Source: Rotaria socialis (Eukaryota > Rotifera > Eurotatoria > Philodinida > Philodinidae). From it: a stretch of 64,000 bases of DNA. The stretch covers positions 231,844 to 295,843 of the forward strand of contig CAJNYU010004134.1 of assembly GCA_905331475.1 (NCBI GenBank), read 5' to 3'. Shown here one piece after another: positions 35,595 to 49,383 of the stretch (positions are counted from its first letter, which is position 1; every line of letters starts with the position of its first letter). The notes under the pieces are model-generated. The model did not search any database and was not told where the DNA came from. It saw only the letters and a program-made list of their open reading frames with translations. The position numbers were made by a program, and so were the translations under genes.

Positions 35595-38551
35595 AAATAA
35601 AAGACTAATTATACCTGTTCGATGATGTTGTTGTTGTTGTTGCTATTGCATCAGCTGAAGCTGCTAACGGTAATGGTGGAGGTATTAATGTTGGTCGTGG
35701 TAAACATCCACCAAAAGAATAATCACCATAATGATTATCTTTTTTTATGGATGTAAAATTCGATTGATTATATGGATATGACCAAGCATCAGATGATGAT
35801 GATGATGGCACTAATTTTGTACGTTTTTCTGCTGACAATAAACAATCCTAATGATAAAAATATATACAAAAATGAAACTTTTTATCTAATAAATAAATTT
35901 ACCGATTGTTGTGGCAAGCGCTTCTTTAGGTTTTGATTATTATTGTTGGTATTTAAAAATTTTTCCTTAAATAACTCTAGTTCTTCATGTGCTTTATTAT
36001 TTTCTGTTGAACGTATTTTCAAATAAGCACGCCAATTATCTGAGTTGAAACCCCAGTGACAAATACGATTTTCTTCTGATTTATGTCCATGTGAAACAAA
36101 GGTTTTTGGAGAAAATAATGCTTGACATGTATCACATTGTATACATTCAGCTTGTGGTGCAACATACAATGTTGGATATAATGTTCCAGAACATTTGCCA
36201 AAACATTTATGTTGAACTTTAATGGAATATAAACGTTCATATTGATTTGTTGTTATAGAATTTACAGTGCGTAATTGTCCTTTATAACGTAATTGTAATA
36301 AACTCGCGCAAAGACGTTCAGCGTCTGTTTGAGTTATTAGGCCACATGATGGTGCATTCATTGGTAAAACTTGAGTTTTTTTAAGAATATCAAGTTGTTC
36401 ATTTGTACATCGTGAACAATAAATATGTAAACGTTCACATGCTGCATTTATTTCTTGTAATGAAAAATCTTTTAAAACAGTATTTAAAATTTCCGGTAAG
36501 CATAAACGTTTTTCACCACCAACAATAAAACATGTTATACGTTCACCTAAATAAATAATAATTTCATCAGTTAAAAAATATCAATTTTTTATAATCATTC
36601 CTATGAATCATTAAAGCATTATGTCATGCGCTCATCAATATTAAATAATATTTCTTATGATGTTTTTAGATTTATTCAGTATGGTTGATTAGTTTTGTTT
36701 TTATCGCTTCTCTAACTTGTTAACAATCGATTTTTTATGTTGTGCGCTTCTGTAACTATCATAGTTTGTAGGTCATACCGTAAAATAGATTTATTTTTCA
36801 AAACTAAACATCGTTCTGATGCTTAAAAATAATGAAATTCATATTGTCATAGGCTATAGTTTTCTCTCTTATTTTTTAGTTGTTAATTATGACGGATGTC
36901 ACTAATGGGTTAACTGCAAACCATAAAAAACCTTATGTCATTTTTCTTTCTGCTCTTATCAAAGAGATTTTTTTTGGGTTTTCATTTCTTTTTACTGTAT
37001 TTTATTTAATGTCTTCGATCAAGAAATTTAACTTGTTGTTTATTCTAATCAATTTATTTTTTCAGTACATATTATGTTTACTTTTATTTTTCTTAGTTAA
37101 ATAGAAAAAGAATAACGTCATAAAACTTCTGTTAAAACGTAGGTGTGTACTGTAGGAATGTATGAATAAAAAATCGGATTGATTTTGTTGACGAGTGTCA
37201 TTAAAATTAGAATAGAGACACAATAACAATGTTATATTACATTTTTTCACAATTGTTTTCACTGACATACTCAATGATAGAAACGTTTGTTTACACATTG
37301 TAGCTTTTTCTTCCTTATATATGATTATTACCAAAAATACAAATATAAGTGTCGGGCAACATATTATTTTGTAAAAATAAAAAAGCCTGACCATAAATAC
37401 AAAAAAAAGTTTTCTTTAATCATACACTCTTCTATGTTCTACGGGAGCTGCTGATTAAGATCTTTCCTTTTTCCTCTGCTATAGCAAAACCTAATAATAG
37501 TCGAACAGTACTTAAGAGCCGTTATTTCTGTCTATTCAATTCAGACAAAGAATGAAAAGAAAATCTGTAAGAAAACTACCAAAATAGTGTTTAAAACTCT
37601 CGAGATTGTAAAAGATTCATCCGGAACATTTTAATAATAACACATGTCGGAGACAGTGGGTGTCTATACTTTAACACTACAATATATTTTCAGCATCAAT
37701 GACAGCTGTTGTTCTTCGTTGAAATACGAGAAACATATCTGCCAACAAGTTCGAAAAAGAAATATATATTCTAGACTATACTTTGTACTCCAACAACTAA
37801 TAATAATAATATCGTTTACTTAACCAGTTGAATCTATGAGCGATAGTCTTATTTGCTATTCTTATGTATTTAATCTGCGTTCTTATCGTGTACAGTTAAT
37901 ATTTACAAATAATTGTCATTCGGAAAAAATTATTGAACTAAATGAATAAAAAAAGAAAGAAATTCTTCTCTTCATGCGCAAAAACGTCGAGAAAGAATAG
38001 CGTCTTTTTACACTTTCCGTTTAAAGGATAGAGAAAGCGAACGTCTTACCTGATGATAATGTTGTTTCACCTTTAGAACCTGCAGCTGCCGATGAACTCG
38101 ATGATGATGCTGTGTCAGCTTGAACGCAGGGTGGACCTTGTATAATAGAACCAAGTGGTGGTTGAAGCCATTGATCAAAAGCTAGAACATCTTTAACTTG
38201 TTGTTGAGTTGCCGGTTTTTTTATTTGAGTATTAGTTGGTGATATTGTTTGTTGTTGATCAAGTTTTCCATTATTTATTGTTGATGGAGATAGTAATTTA
38301 TTGGATGTCGAATTTTCTGTATTTAATTTTGATAATCCATTACTTAGATGATGTCGCGGTGTTATTGTTGCTACAGTATTTGGTGGTGCATGATTAAAAT
38401 AAAATGCATGTTGAAGAAATTCTTTTGCACTTGGTTGTTGATTAAAATGATGATGATGTCGAGCCAAAAGTTTAAGTAATTGTGGGTCAAATGACGATAT
38501 TGAAGATGCTACGGAGCTCGGTGGAGTCGATGTTGTGGTCGTCATTCGCAT
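34452..38551 (-). CDS. SKI: SKI/SNO family transcriptional corepressor
   Basis: Nuclear corepressor that binds SMADs and dampens TGF-beta/BMP signalling. Exons 38551-38050, 36546-35903, 35847-35615, 35544-35456, 35270-35095 and 35024-34452 give 738 aa. Residues 1-167 are low-complexity (Ser, Thr, His, Gln). The SKI/SNO/DAC domain follows (CFIVGGEKRLCLPEIL, CSRCTNEQLDIL, PSCGLITQTDAERLC), then the SAND-like SMAD4-binding domain with CFGKC, CIQCDTC and CHWGFNSDNWRAYLK. The C-terminal third is predicted coiled coil and then an acidic tail rich in Asp/Glu. ATG 38551 (MRMTTTT) is chosen; an open stretch upstream is hydrophobic and probably 5'UTR. Intron 1 is 1.5 kb. A single SKI/SnoL-type gene is typical of invertebrates; SKI versus SKIL cannot be separated. 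Confidence 0.93.
35563..35592. repeat. (TA)n microsatellite in SKI intron 3
   Basis: About 14 TA units, which make up much of the 70-base intron between SKI exons 3 and 4. Confidence 0.85.
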
Positions 38552-41500
38552 ATAAACACTGTGATTGAGAAGAGTTGGTCTACAATAAACGAGTACGAGG
38601 GAGAGAGAAAAAAAATCCGAAGAAATGAAGACTACTGAGCAAATATGTCTCTTTCGGAGCGACGACGACTGCCCCCTGAGTTGTATAAGACAGAGAGAAA
38701 GAGAGATGGAGAGCGACGATTCGGGCAATACACGTAATCCTCTATTCTCTCATTCTTTTTTTTCTTTTCTTTTTCTCCGTCGGTCGGTCGCTTTCGGATG
38801 GTTGAACTTATGTATAGCGTGTATGTTCAATAAGAGAGGCGACGACTGGCGAGGCGAAGAAAGGGCCGAATACAACACTAGTAACATTCGCCAACACAGA
38901 AAAATAGACGAGGAGGGAAAGAAGCAACGAGCGCGAGAGGTGAAGGTTGAACAAGCGAGAGCGGGCAAATAGCAGCGAATGAGAGGGTGGTCGTTTCATA
39001 ATAACATATGCATATGCATGTACAAAACGGGACAAACAGAGATAGAAATATACTATGCCATACTACGTAATTCTTTACGCTGAAATATGCATAGGCAATA
39101 TAAATGCGCGTATACAGTCAATCAAGTATTAGTGTTGATCTTGTCATCAATACTACAGAAGAAAAAAAACAGAAAAACAGTATTAATATTATTTAAACAA
39201 ATATCGAAGCCTTAGAAAAAAACAGCCAAGTAAAAAGGTTCGCTCTAATAACGCAAATGTCTACTTTGACCTATATTTAGTAACGCATTGCCTAATGACA
39301 AGACGCTGATGTCTCGGCAGTACCGTCTGATGGAAATGTTTTTTTCTCATTTTGTTACAAATAGAATTGAAAGAATGCACTTTATTCTCTACTGTTATGT
39401 CAGGTTAGAAGAAGTACGGAGAAAAAAACGTCGAGAGGACGATAGTGTGTCGATGATTAGCTGGAAGAAAGGGACCGACGAGAAAAACGAAGAAAAGAAA
39501 TACAACAAAAAATGCAAAACACCGACGCAAGGCAGAAAAAAAAGGGAATCAAGAAAAAAATAGTGCGTCGTTCGGATGTCACACTGGCGCTGTTTTTTCT
39601 AGTTTGATATGGCGAGACGTAGAGAAAAAACACCTAGTATGAGGGAAAAAAACATCATTTATTGTTTTTTCCTCTTTATGCTAAAGAACCGATTCGTTTT
39701 ACACAGCAATCTAACAAAAAAAAAGAGAAAAAACATCGAGAAACTGAAATGCATTTCACTGTCTATGTCGATTTTTTCCACACGTGCGATGATTATGTGT
39801 ATTGTCTAGCCGGCGAAAGCGTCATTATTGCAGACGCACTTGTTTTTTTGTTTGGCTTTTATTACACTATCTTTTACGTGTGCATTTCTTCTTTATGATG
39901 CTGTTACATTATATAAAGAGAGAATTATTTGATAGATGACTATATCATCGAATAACAACCAATCTTGATGATTCATTTAGTATTTTTTTTATTTTTTAAC
40001 GGGCATAAAACTTCGTTATTTAAAAATTAAAAACAAAAAGAATTCAGTGCTTTTAATGTAAAACCCAAAGAGCTCGTGCATTTTCTTTGTTTGGACTTTT
40101 CTTTTTTCTACTCATTTTCTATTGGTGCGCGTAGATGATCCAATGGAAAATAAGTTTGAAAAATAAGAATAGATACAACATTCTTTAAGTCGTATTTTCT
40201 TTTCTTTTCTTACTAAGAGTTAAACTCATGCGGAATAATTTTTTTCTATCTTCATGTCACCGGTGAACGAGTGAAATTCCATTTACTAGATGGAAAAAGG
40301 GAGCACAATGATGTAATGAGAGGAGAAAAAAAGAAATTTAATAATATAACTTAGCGAATACTGTCTGTTCAAGTTTGAATGACGTCAGTATCAAAAAATA
40401 TTACTATTACAAGAAAAAATACTGCAAATGAAATCACCAAGGAGAATATGATTGTACATCAGCATTTATTGTTTTCAAAATTCGAAAAAAGTCAAATATA
40501 TAATTGCTAAAGACTGAGAGAAAAACAACAAACACGTTACCTTGCGACTCGAAACTAACAAGTAGTCGTCTATACTTATTTTCTTATAAAATATGCATGA
40601 AAGTATCGACGTCATTTACCTTATTTTTTTATAGAATATTGTTTTTATAAAATGTGCGTCATTGAAAGGAAATGCAAATAATAATAATATTCTTTTTCTT
40701 TTTAAAACTTATTCTTCTAGAAAAATTTTCTTTTTCTAAGAACAATCGATAAAGATACAAAGAAGAATTGTAAATTAATGTTCAAAGATCATAAAACTAA
40801 CAAATTTGTTTTTTACTATCTTTTACAGTATAATGGAAAATTGAGATGACTCCTATAAATAAATTTATTCGAACGTGTGAACAGTTTAATCCAGTAATGG
40901 TTTAACATTTGATTAATGAATAAATAAATATTTATCAAGTTTGAACTTATCTTGAAATAATGTTTTTTCCTAAATGAAAGTTGTTTTTAAAAGGTTTGAA
41001 TGCTTACTCACTCTTTATATATTTTCAACTTTTTTAATTTGACATTTAAAACTAGAATGAAGGAAGTCAATTAAATGAAATTTCTATTACTAAATTTTAT
41101 ACATTATAACTATCATCTACATATCAGAAAAACTGATTTACAATATAGGATATCATGAATAAAATTGCTACTCTGAAAATTGGTTATAGAATCAAAAGAA
41201 GAACAAATTTTTTGAATGACATCTACCTTTCCAGAATAAGAACCAAATTGTTGAATAGACTAGAAAATAATTGAAATTTCATTTCGACTGTAGAAATCAT
41301 GTTAAAAGACAAAGTTTTTTCAAGCTATTACGTCGTACGTATAACCTTACAATTTTGTTAGCTCTCGTTTTGGGGATTCTGTAGAAATAGTATAACTAAT
41401 ATTTAGTCTGCCAAAAATAGAGAGCTAAACATGTTTCAATAATAGACTTTGTCGTCGTGTCATGTATAGAATATATTGAGTATCGAGTATTCGATACGAT

Positions 41501-42751
41501 AGAACATCAACAGCTGCGCAATAACGAAATACAAAAAGATAACCACGAGATGAGATGAATCATAGTTGAGAGATTACGTAACAAATCAAATTAGAGATTC
41601 AAAAAATAGATAACATACGAGAGACGTTTAGCGCCAGTGAGTGTCATCTACTGACGCTAACAATTAATTTATGTCGCAACATATTTATTAAATCTAAATA
41701 GACTAATCACGCTGTTTTTTAATTAGTTCTTGATTAATGGTTTTATTTATCGATAACCAAACTGTCATTCCAGACGAACACAATGGAATAGTAGCTGTCG
41801 ATAAGAAAAAACATGTTAAACGACTGGTCGCAGTGATATAATGTTTTCTTGATTTGTGCATAAAGGGCAGTAAGAACATCAATATGTTTGAATAGAACAA
41901 TAAGAAATCCATCCTTTTTTGTTTTGTTTTTGACTATAAAGCTTATTTTTAGCACATAAAAAAAAGAAAAAGGAACGCTTTTTCATTTTTTTTTCAACTA
42001 AATCAGCTAATAATTTGAATTTTTTCTTCTGAAAAACTTCTTCAGAAAAAGCAAAGAAAGCTGACTGTAAACATATATATTTAATGTATACATGCAAGTC
42101 AAGCACAAAAGAAAGAATATATTATGTCAGTATAAACTTAAAAGATGCTGGGTTAGGGTGTTATAGGAACTACTGCCCCCTTTCTGCTTATATAATCGAT
42201 AAACATATGATGACTAATTTTGTGCTTATACATTAATAGAAGTTCGTAATACACAGCATAACTGGTTCCTTTACGTCTATTATTCTTAGTTAGTTTAACC
42301 AGAACAAACAAAAAGCGCGAAGTAGCAATGTTTTAAAGTAATTTTTTGAAATTCTTATGTAACAGAAAAACTAGCAAATGTTTTTCTTTTCTATGAGTAG
42401 TGAATATCATGTTTAGTTATAAAATGAATTTTCCGAGTAGATTTTGTAAATTTCACTGAATTTAGATATAAAACGGAAAAAAAGAAGTAGATGTGAAAAA
42501 AATAGAAAATAGAATTTCTCGATAGAATATTCCAAGAAACAGGATATGTTTTTGATGAATATTTTTGTTGCAATCGCTTTTCTCAAATTTAGAAATGATT
42601 TTTTCTCTATGTATATTTCGTGTTTGTGGTGAAGTCGTTTTGTCTGAGATCAATGCATGTATAAAGTCGATTTTCTTCGATGTATTGATGTATTTTAATA
42701 TTGAACTTAAGAGTTTATAATTTTTTTTGCTTCTTCATAGTTCTATGTTTT
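38552..42751. other. SKI upstream region and intergenic DNA
   Basis: About 4.2 kb. The first 1.3 kb (38560-39850) is markedly purine-rich on the plus strand (GAGAGAGAAA, GAAAAAAA runs) with more CpG and G+C than its surroundings, as expected of a SKI promoter and 5'UTR. Open frames in it are low-complexity Lys/Arg/Glu or Ser/Phe. The rest is AT-rich with nothing recognised. Confidence 0.5.
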
Positions 42752-44763
42752 TCATTGTTTTTTTGAATTATTTTCAGGAAAAGAATAAATTTCATCATAA
42801 TCATCATTATCATCAGATAATTTATTTAATTTACATTGAGGAACATTTGGCATTAAAGTTATTGTTTTGTTGTGACTTATTAAATTTAATTGTGTTAATG
42901 ATGTTGTTGTTGCATTAGATTTATTATCATCAAGTTTTTGTATTTTTTGATGATTTAATGATTCATTGTTAGATTGTAATCGATTATCTGATGAAATGAA
43001 ATAAACAACTTTTATATGAATATAAATATGATATCTACCAAAAATATCTAAATTGTTTTTATTAATCGTTGAATATTGTCTAGATGACTGAAGAATGTTT
43101 CTGTTTGATTTTTCATCTACAAAAACGATAGAAATAATATATATTTTAGTGAAATATCAAAAAACGAAAGTTTTACTTGATAAAACAATTCTTGAGTTTT
43201 GTGCTTTTGTTGGTGGAACTGATGCAAGAGAACTCGATGAGATTATTTTACTTGATTCAAATGATGAATCATATTTTGAACTAATATTTGTTGTTAATTG
43301 TTTTTGTTTATCCTTATTTATGTCTAATAGTTAATAAAGTTTTTTGATCCATTCGAATCACAAGGTATTTTTACCTGACTGTTGATTTTCTATGTGAGAA
43401 TTTAATGTTATGTTTCTGGTTTTTATTTGATCATGACGAGTTTTTAGTTTTTGTTTTTCATTTCGTTTTGTTCCACTTGGAAACATTGATATCAATGGAC
43501 TTTTGCCAATACCATGTGGCTCGAGAGAATCTATTCGGTTTAAAGCACTATCACTGTTAATCATTGAAATAGTTTCGTATTCTGTTGAGACACAAAAAAT
43601 ACTATTCAACTGATTTTTCATTCGGTGTTTTTACAAAATCATTCTTTGAGGAATTTTTTGTTGAGGTTAGCAATCAATTTTGCCTTAATTCTATTTACGT
43701 ATATCTAACTCGTTATTAATTCGATCAAAAGTTTTGAGCAATCTTGAGGGTATAAAAAGTATACGAGTAATAATTACGATTTATCATTCACTCTCAACAT
43801 AATTCGATATTGTTCTAAGAGTTTATGAATGAACAAAAGAATTTTTAATAGAGCAAAAACCTAGTGAATGAGTGAAATTTGTTGAATTATTTGAGCAATA
43901 CTTTGCTTTTCATAATATCTATGTTTTGCTTTTACATCAGAATTTAGTTTTATCATATGAACTATGTTAATAAGTATTGATTGACAATGAAGATTAATAG
44001 GATGGTCGTTAGATGCTGACTAAATATTCTTAGGAAGTATGAATACCAATACGTAGAGTGATTATTGGGTTGATGTAAAACTATACATCAACAATACAGA
44101 TTTTTAGAATTCATTTTTTAAACACTCTTAAAGGAAAACAAATCTGTGTATGATGTCTAATTATCTAGAATTTACTGATAAAAAAAGAAGAAATTATTTT
44201 TCTTTTAATTGAAAATAAGGCTGAATAACTGTTGAAAATCTATTATTGCTTAAAATAATATTTATCTGGAATTCAAGTTCACTAAAACATCATATTTACC
44301 TTCAGTATCAGATGATGTTCGTGTCAATTTTATTTGTTCATGCGGTATTATATTTGCTGTTGTACTTGTCAGTGTGACGTTTTGAACTGTTGATTTGTTT
44401 TTACTGTCATGAGTTTGTAGATTTTCTATTTTATCTTCATTTGTTTTTCTATCATGGTTCTCTTGGGTTGTTTCATTATTTTCACTTTTGAATCGTTTTT
44501 CTGAATCATGTTTTTTCTTCATGCGATAAGCGAGAGCACCAAGACCCAAAAGTATAAGTAAAACAAACAAGGGCCCCATGATCCACCAAGATGAAAAGTC
44601 ACTATCATTGGCAATAAGTGGTGCAGATACAATAACATTGCTTTTTATCCCACGTGGAACTGTCACACGGGAAACTAATAGTGGGACATTTTCTGGCTTC
44701 GGTCGATTGTGAGGTCGATAAATTGCACCAGGATGAACTGGAATAGGATCATTTAAAAGACTA
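42752..44763 (-). CDS. Single-pass membrane protein, 3' part (5' exons not found)
   Basis: Five exons, 44763-44300, 43581-43375, 43323-43177, 43116-43039 and 42987-42752, join in frame to 377 codons ending at a TGA. The first exon opens in phase 2 from a good acceptor, so at least one exon is missing upstream. It encodes about 60 extracellular residues (LLVSRVTVPRG), one membrane helix (WWIMGPLFVLLILLGLGALA) and a stop-transfer RMKKKH. The rest is a long polar, Ser/Asn/Lys-rich cytoplasmic tail with Tyr-based motifs (EEYETIS, DDYDEIYSF) that could be phosphorylated. The juxtamembrane layout recalls receptors of the L1/Robo/DCC type, but no immunoglobulin or fibronectin domain is visible. Family not identified. 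Confidence 0.65.
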
Positions 44764-47700
44764 CTAGAGAGAAATAATTTTGTCTTCAGAAATTAATAAT
44801 ATCGAGTGCATACTCAAACTTGTTTCGTTTAAATCGATATCGTATGGACATGAATTAGATTTTGAATATACATGAACGATCAAGAGACATTCGAACAGGT
44901 TAACACAAACTATTTTCGGATGAAATAAATCTTTGTAAATTCATATATTCTATTTTATATAAATGAAATGAGTAATTAAGGAAAACGGAACCGATTCTAA
45001 ATTATATAATTAGATTATAAACATATAAGTGTTTTAATAGGTTTATATTATTTTTGTAGAAACTATTAAGAGAAAAATTGCTCGAATATTTAGTCTAGAG
45101 TTAAGTGCAAATTTACAAAGGCGCGAATGATATTAAATAGAACCAATGTTAAATAGAATATTTTTGTCAGATCATAAAAAAAAATAAAAGTTTTCACTGG
45201 ACATTTTTCTTGCCCATGACAATTTCAAATAGAATCGAGAATGATATCAAGGGGTAATGATTAAAAAATAATTGATATTTGCACAACTAAATTCTCATTT
45301 TGAGAATCTATCAATGCTACTGAATCGTTCTATTTTTTGATTGATCATTGTAATGATGCATCTAGAGAAGGTCTTGCTCACCATTACTATCCTTCTATTG
45401 AAAGCTAGAAAATTGTTGCATTGCTTACTAGAAGAGGAGCTTCTTTTGATGATACATAGTGTTTCTCACCAAATATATGCATTTCCAAATCGCATTCGAT
45501 CATTTTCAGTAGACAATTTTTTCTATGAAATAGTCTAATCGCAATTTTTATAATATAATTTCAAAGTTATATAGAAACTTCGATTTTGTAAATGTAGGAT
45601 CAAGATTTAATAGAGCAAAGAACAAATGAATTGTAACTTGAATGTTTACATGGAAGTAGTTTTCTCGAAGTTTCAGCTTTCGTCCTGTAGAAAATAGAAA
45701 TATGCAGGAGATCTAGAGGACGCTGTTAGAACGTACTACTTCGAATACAGAGAAACTCAGAATGCAGTCAATCAAGACCAAGACATATATTCTCACACAA
45801 TTCTGAATAGAATTTCGAAAAAAACCATTACACTATTAATTCTGAAGTTTCTATTATTTCAAATACAGTACGCTTCAGTAAACATCAAGATTTATACTAA
45901 TTTTTGTGTACTCAAAAAGTGAGTACATTCTAGATTCGGTCAGTGTGTCCGTCCGGCCGTTAACACGATAACTCTTGAAAGCCTCATCCAATTGTCATGA
46001 AATTTTGTACACAGAATGATCTCATCAATATCTCAGTCGAGTTCGAAAATGAGAAGGATCCGTCAAGAAATGGCTGAGTTGTCGAAAAAATTGTCATTAT
46101 TGACCAGACCACCCGTGAGGCGGAGGGAGGTACAGGGATTTTTTTCTCAGAATTATTCAAAACATATATAAATCGACTCAGTTTTACAGAACACGTAACA
46201 ATCGGATGCGAATCCGATGTTTCCTCATTTATTCAGATAATTAATATTACCAGGAAATAACAATGATCATAGACATGTAGACAATATAAGAAATAAAGTT
46301 AATTGACATCATACAGAGACAACATGCCATAATTCTTGTAAAAATCTCATAAGTGCTCGAAAACACAGACTCGATAGGTGAAAATCGGTTTCATTGCATG
46401 AACAGCACTTAGAAATATAATTATTAACGTAGATTATACCTCTAACTGGTAACTTGTCAAACTGACAGTATCAGCAGATTCAACTTGTGCATACTATTTT
46501 CTTTTCATAATTTTTTAACCGTCCATTCCATAACAAACACCAGATAACTTTATTGTAGAGTGGTACGATGCTTAAATTTTTCTCTCGATAAAAAAGTCAA
46601 AAAATAGAAATTGAAGATACCTATAAGATGATGAATTTGATCAGGAATCAATGGATAAAAGAAAACATTTTATTCGGATGCTTCTCTATCTTCGATAAAC
46701 AGATCGATATTTTTCGAAATAAGTGGGATTCATTCGAATTGTAACAAGAAAATTTTCACTGAGCATTGATCTCTACTTACATGCCACAATAGAGTAAGTG
46801 CTGACTTTATTAAGAGCTACTGATATAGTGAGCATAATTTAGCGATATCAAAAACAGTGTATTGTAAAAATTTTTAGTTCAATATTGCTTAAGTTTAATG
46901 CCAGTTTTTCGCGCCATTCGTACGAATAAAAAAGAAAGTATGTCTATGAATAATAATAACTTCCGTATATTTTGACAATCATGATAATAATGTGTTTTTG
47001 CTTGGTATTGCCTCCTTAAATCTTGTTCAATGAAAAATCAATGCTCGTCAGAAAACCAATACTCTGAATCATCGATGAGCATTTCAATACGAATTCTTTG
47101 ATTATTGTTAAGAATGAAACATGTTATTTTCATAGTGAATTGATTGAATTATAACAGTTTTATCACGAACTATTATGTACTATTATCGCACGTTTATCTG
47201 GCACTATTTATTAATATTTCATGAAATTCTTTGTCTTATTAGCTTCGAATTATCTAAAGTTCGATTAATATGTTATATTCACACTGAATGATATTGTGGT
47301 TTGTTTCTTTTTTTAATGAAATCTATAGAATACAAAATAAAACAAGATTCCCTGAATGGATATCAACTATCCCACCACAAAGTGGCAACTGAAAATTGAA
47401 TTTAAAGTTAAAGAAGAGAAAATAATTAATATTGATGATTCTTGATAATTTTTAAAAATCTGAAATTACTTGTGATTTTGTTATAAAATAAAGTTGGTTT
47501 TATTTTTCGAGAAAAACAACGGAAATATTAAAGATTCATCTTTCGTAGATCTTTTTTAAAACATTCCAAACGTTATCTATCGAATTAAATTTGCAAACAT
47601 CCATTTTTAGCTATGCGAGCGATTTTTCAATGAATATAATGTAAATATATATTTAATCGATCAACTATGCAATTTTTACATTCATTGAATATTTCTTATT

Positions 47701-49383
47701 GAAGAAAAAAAAACAATTATTTAGAGATTATTAAGAGAAACTCTCTTAGCGAATATCTGCCATTACAAACAGAAACGTGATTCAATAAAGTGATTTTCAG
47801 TGAAAATTTGTCATCCATAGATGAAAGCTTTTCTACTTTGAATTTCAACCTTATTTTTGTAGACCCGATGGATATTCTAATTTTCTTTAAATGAATATGT
47901 GCGTACTTTTCTTTCGTCTTCTCTGCATCATTACTATCTAACACAGTATAATGACTGACTGTTCACTGTTTGTTATCATTTCGCTTAATTAGAGAAAGTA
48001 AGCCATGATGAACCTCGCAATATTATCTTGCTTGAAAGAAGAAATTCACCTTATTAATGATTAAAGTGATGCTGATACTTTATTACTATGTAAAATAACT
48101 AAAAATTTCATGTTTGATTCAGTTTTTCATCTGCTATTTTATAAACAAAAAGAAAAAAGAAGTAAAATATTGAAATGATTTTCAAAATTAAAATACTCGA
48201 TGAAAATAGAGATTATAACGTAACAGGGTTTGGTGAACATATATTTGAGTGAATTCTATGGAAGCATTCATCAAACTCATATTTATTTCTATATTGAATA
48301 TAAAAAAGTGAATTATTTTTAAATGAACAACTGAAGGTAGAGCTCAGTTCTAGATTTTCCATTAATCCATGAAGTCATTTCCATAGTATTATCTTTAACA
48401 GTACGAGAAAGCATATGAACTTCATAAAAGTTAATTCGTTAGTATATTTTTCAAACCAAAACTTAAAAATGTGATAATCCAAGAAAATATTTTCCCCATA
48501 AGTACATGTACATAAATATATTATTGCCATGATTCTTTTAAAAAGAAAAAGATAAGATTATTGTTTGTTGATTTGTTATTCAAAAAATAAAGAACAGAAA
48601 GGAGAACCAAAAAAAATTTGAGCAATTCTTTATTTATCATCTTGTTTTTCCTCGAATATTTACTTAAATAAAGCTATTCATTAGATTCATTTTTCTAGAC
48701 TATAAATGAAAATTGCAATGAAAATTATTTACTCATTCTTATCAGTTAAAGATTGTGTTCATCAATCGATTCTGAAGATCTTTTTATACAAGTTAACAGC
48801 ATAGAATCTGTCCGTCATCTGTCAATAAATGTTATTTTTTACTCTTTGAAAAATTTTCAAGTGAATAAGACTCGCTAAAAGTGGATAATAATAGCTGCGG
48901 AGAATGAATCATTTTCAGTCTCTTATCAGTTAATGTTACTCATAGCTGCTTGTAAAAAAGAACAATTTTCGATGTAAAAGAAGTCTATTAATTATCAACA
49001 TGGTTTCAAATTCAATCCCTATAATTGTCATTCATTTAACTGCAACGAAGAATTCGTAAGAACAGTAGTGATTATATTATCAATGTGACATGAACATCGG
49101 ATAATTCATTGTAAAACTTTGATATAGGCAGAGCAAAGTTTTTGATTTCAACTATTAATTATCTGTGTAAATCATTTAATATAAGTGAGCTCCATAAATA
49201 TATGTAAAAGAAGAAAAAAATCGAACAAATTATAGAGAACGCAGAATTTATCAAAAATAAGTATTTTTATAAAAAAGAAACAATCATCACAAACTTCAGC
49301 TTTATCTTTCGAAAGCACACTGTTACAATACACGTTCTTTTCATATAGCAAGTAAAACGAATGTCATATAAATTGATTATCTT
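44764..49383. other. Intergenic or large 5' intron
   Basis: About 4.6 kb without a recognisable exon. It should contain the missing 5' exons of the membrane-protein gene ending at 42752, or be the start of a longer intron. The only clear structure is repeat copy 2 at 45906-46236. Confidence 0.5.
45906..46236 (+). repeat. Dispersed repeat, copy 2
   Basis: Same family and orientation as 30567-30910, with the opening hairpin (GTGTACTCAAAAAGTGAGTAC), the GTGTGTCCGTCCGGCCGTTAACACGATAA block and the closing hairpin ATCGGATGCGAATCCGAT at 46201-46218. It differs by scattered substitutions and short indels, such as a 4-base CCGT gain. Confidence 0.8.

Noticed and set aside
39288..39898. Lys/Arg/Glu-rich plus-strand open frames upstream of SKI
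   Set aside because: They follow the purine bias of the region; no motif or splice support.
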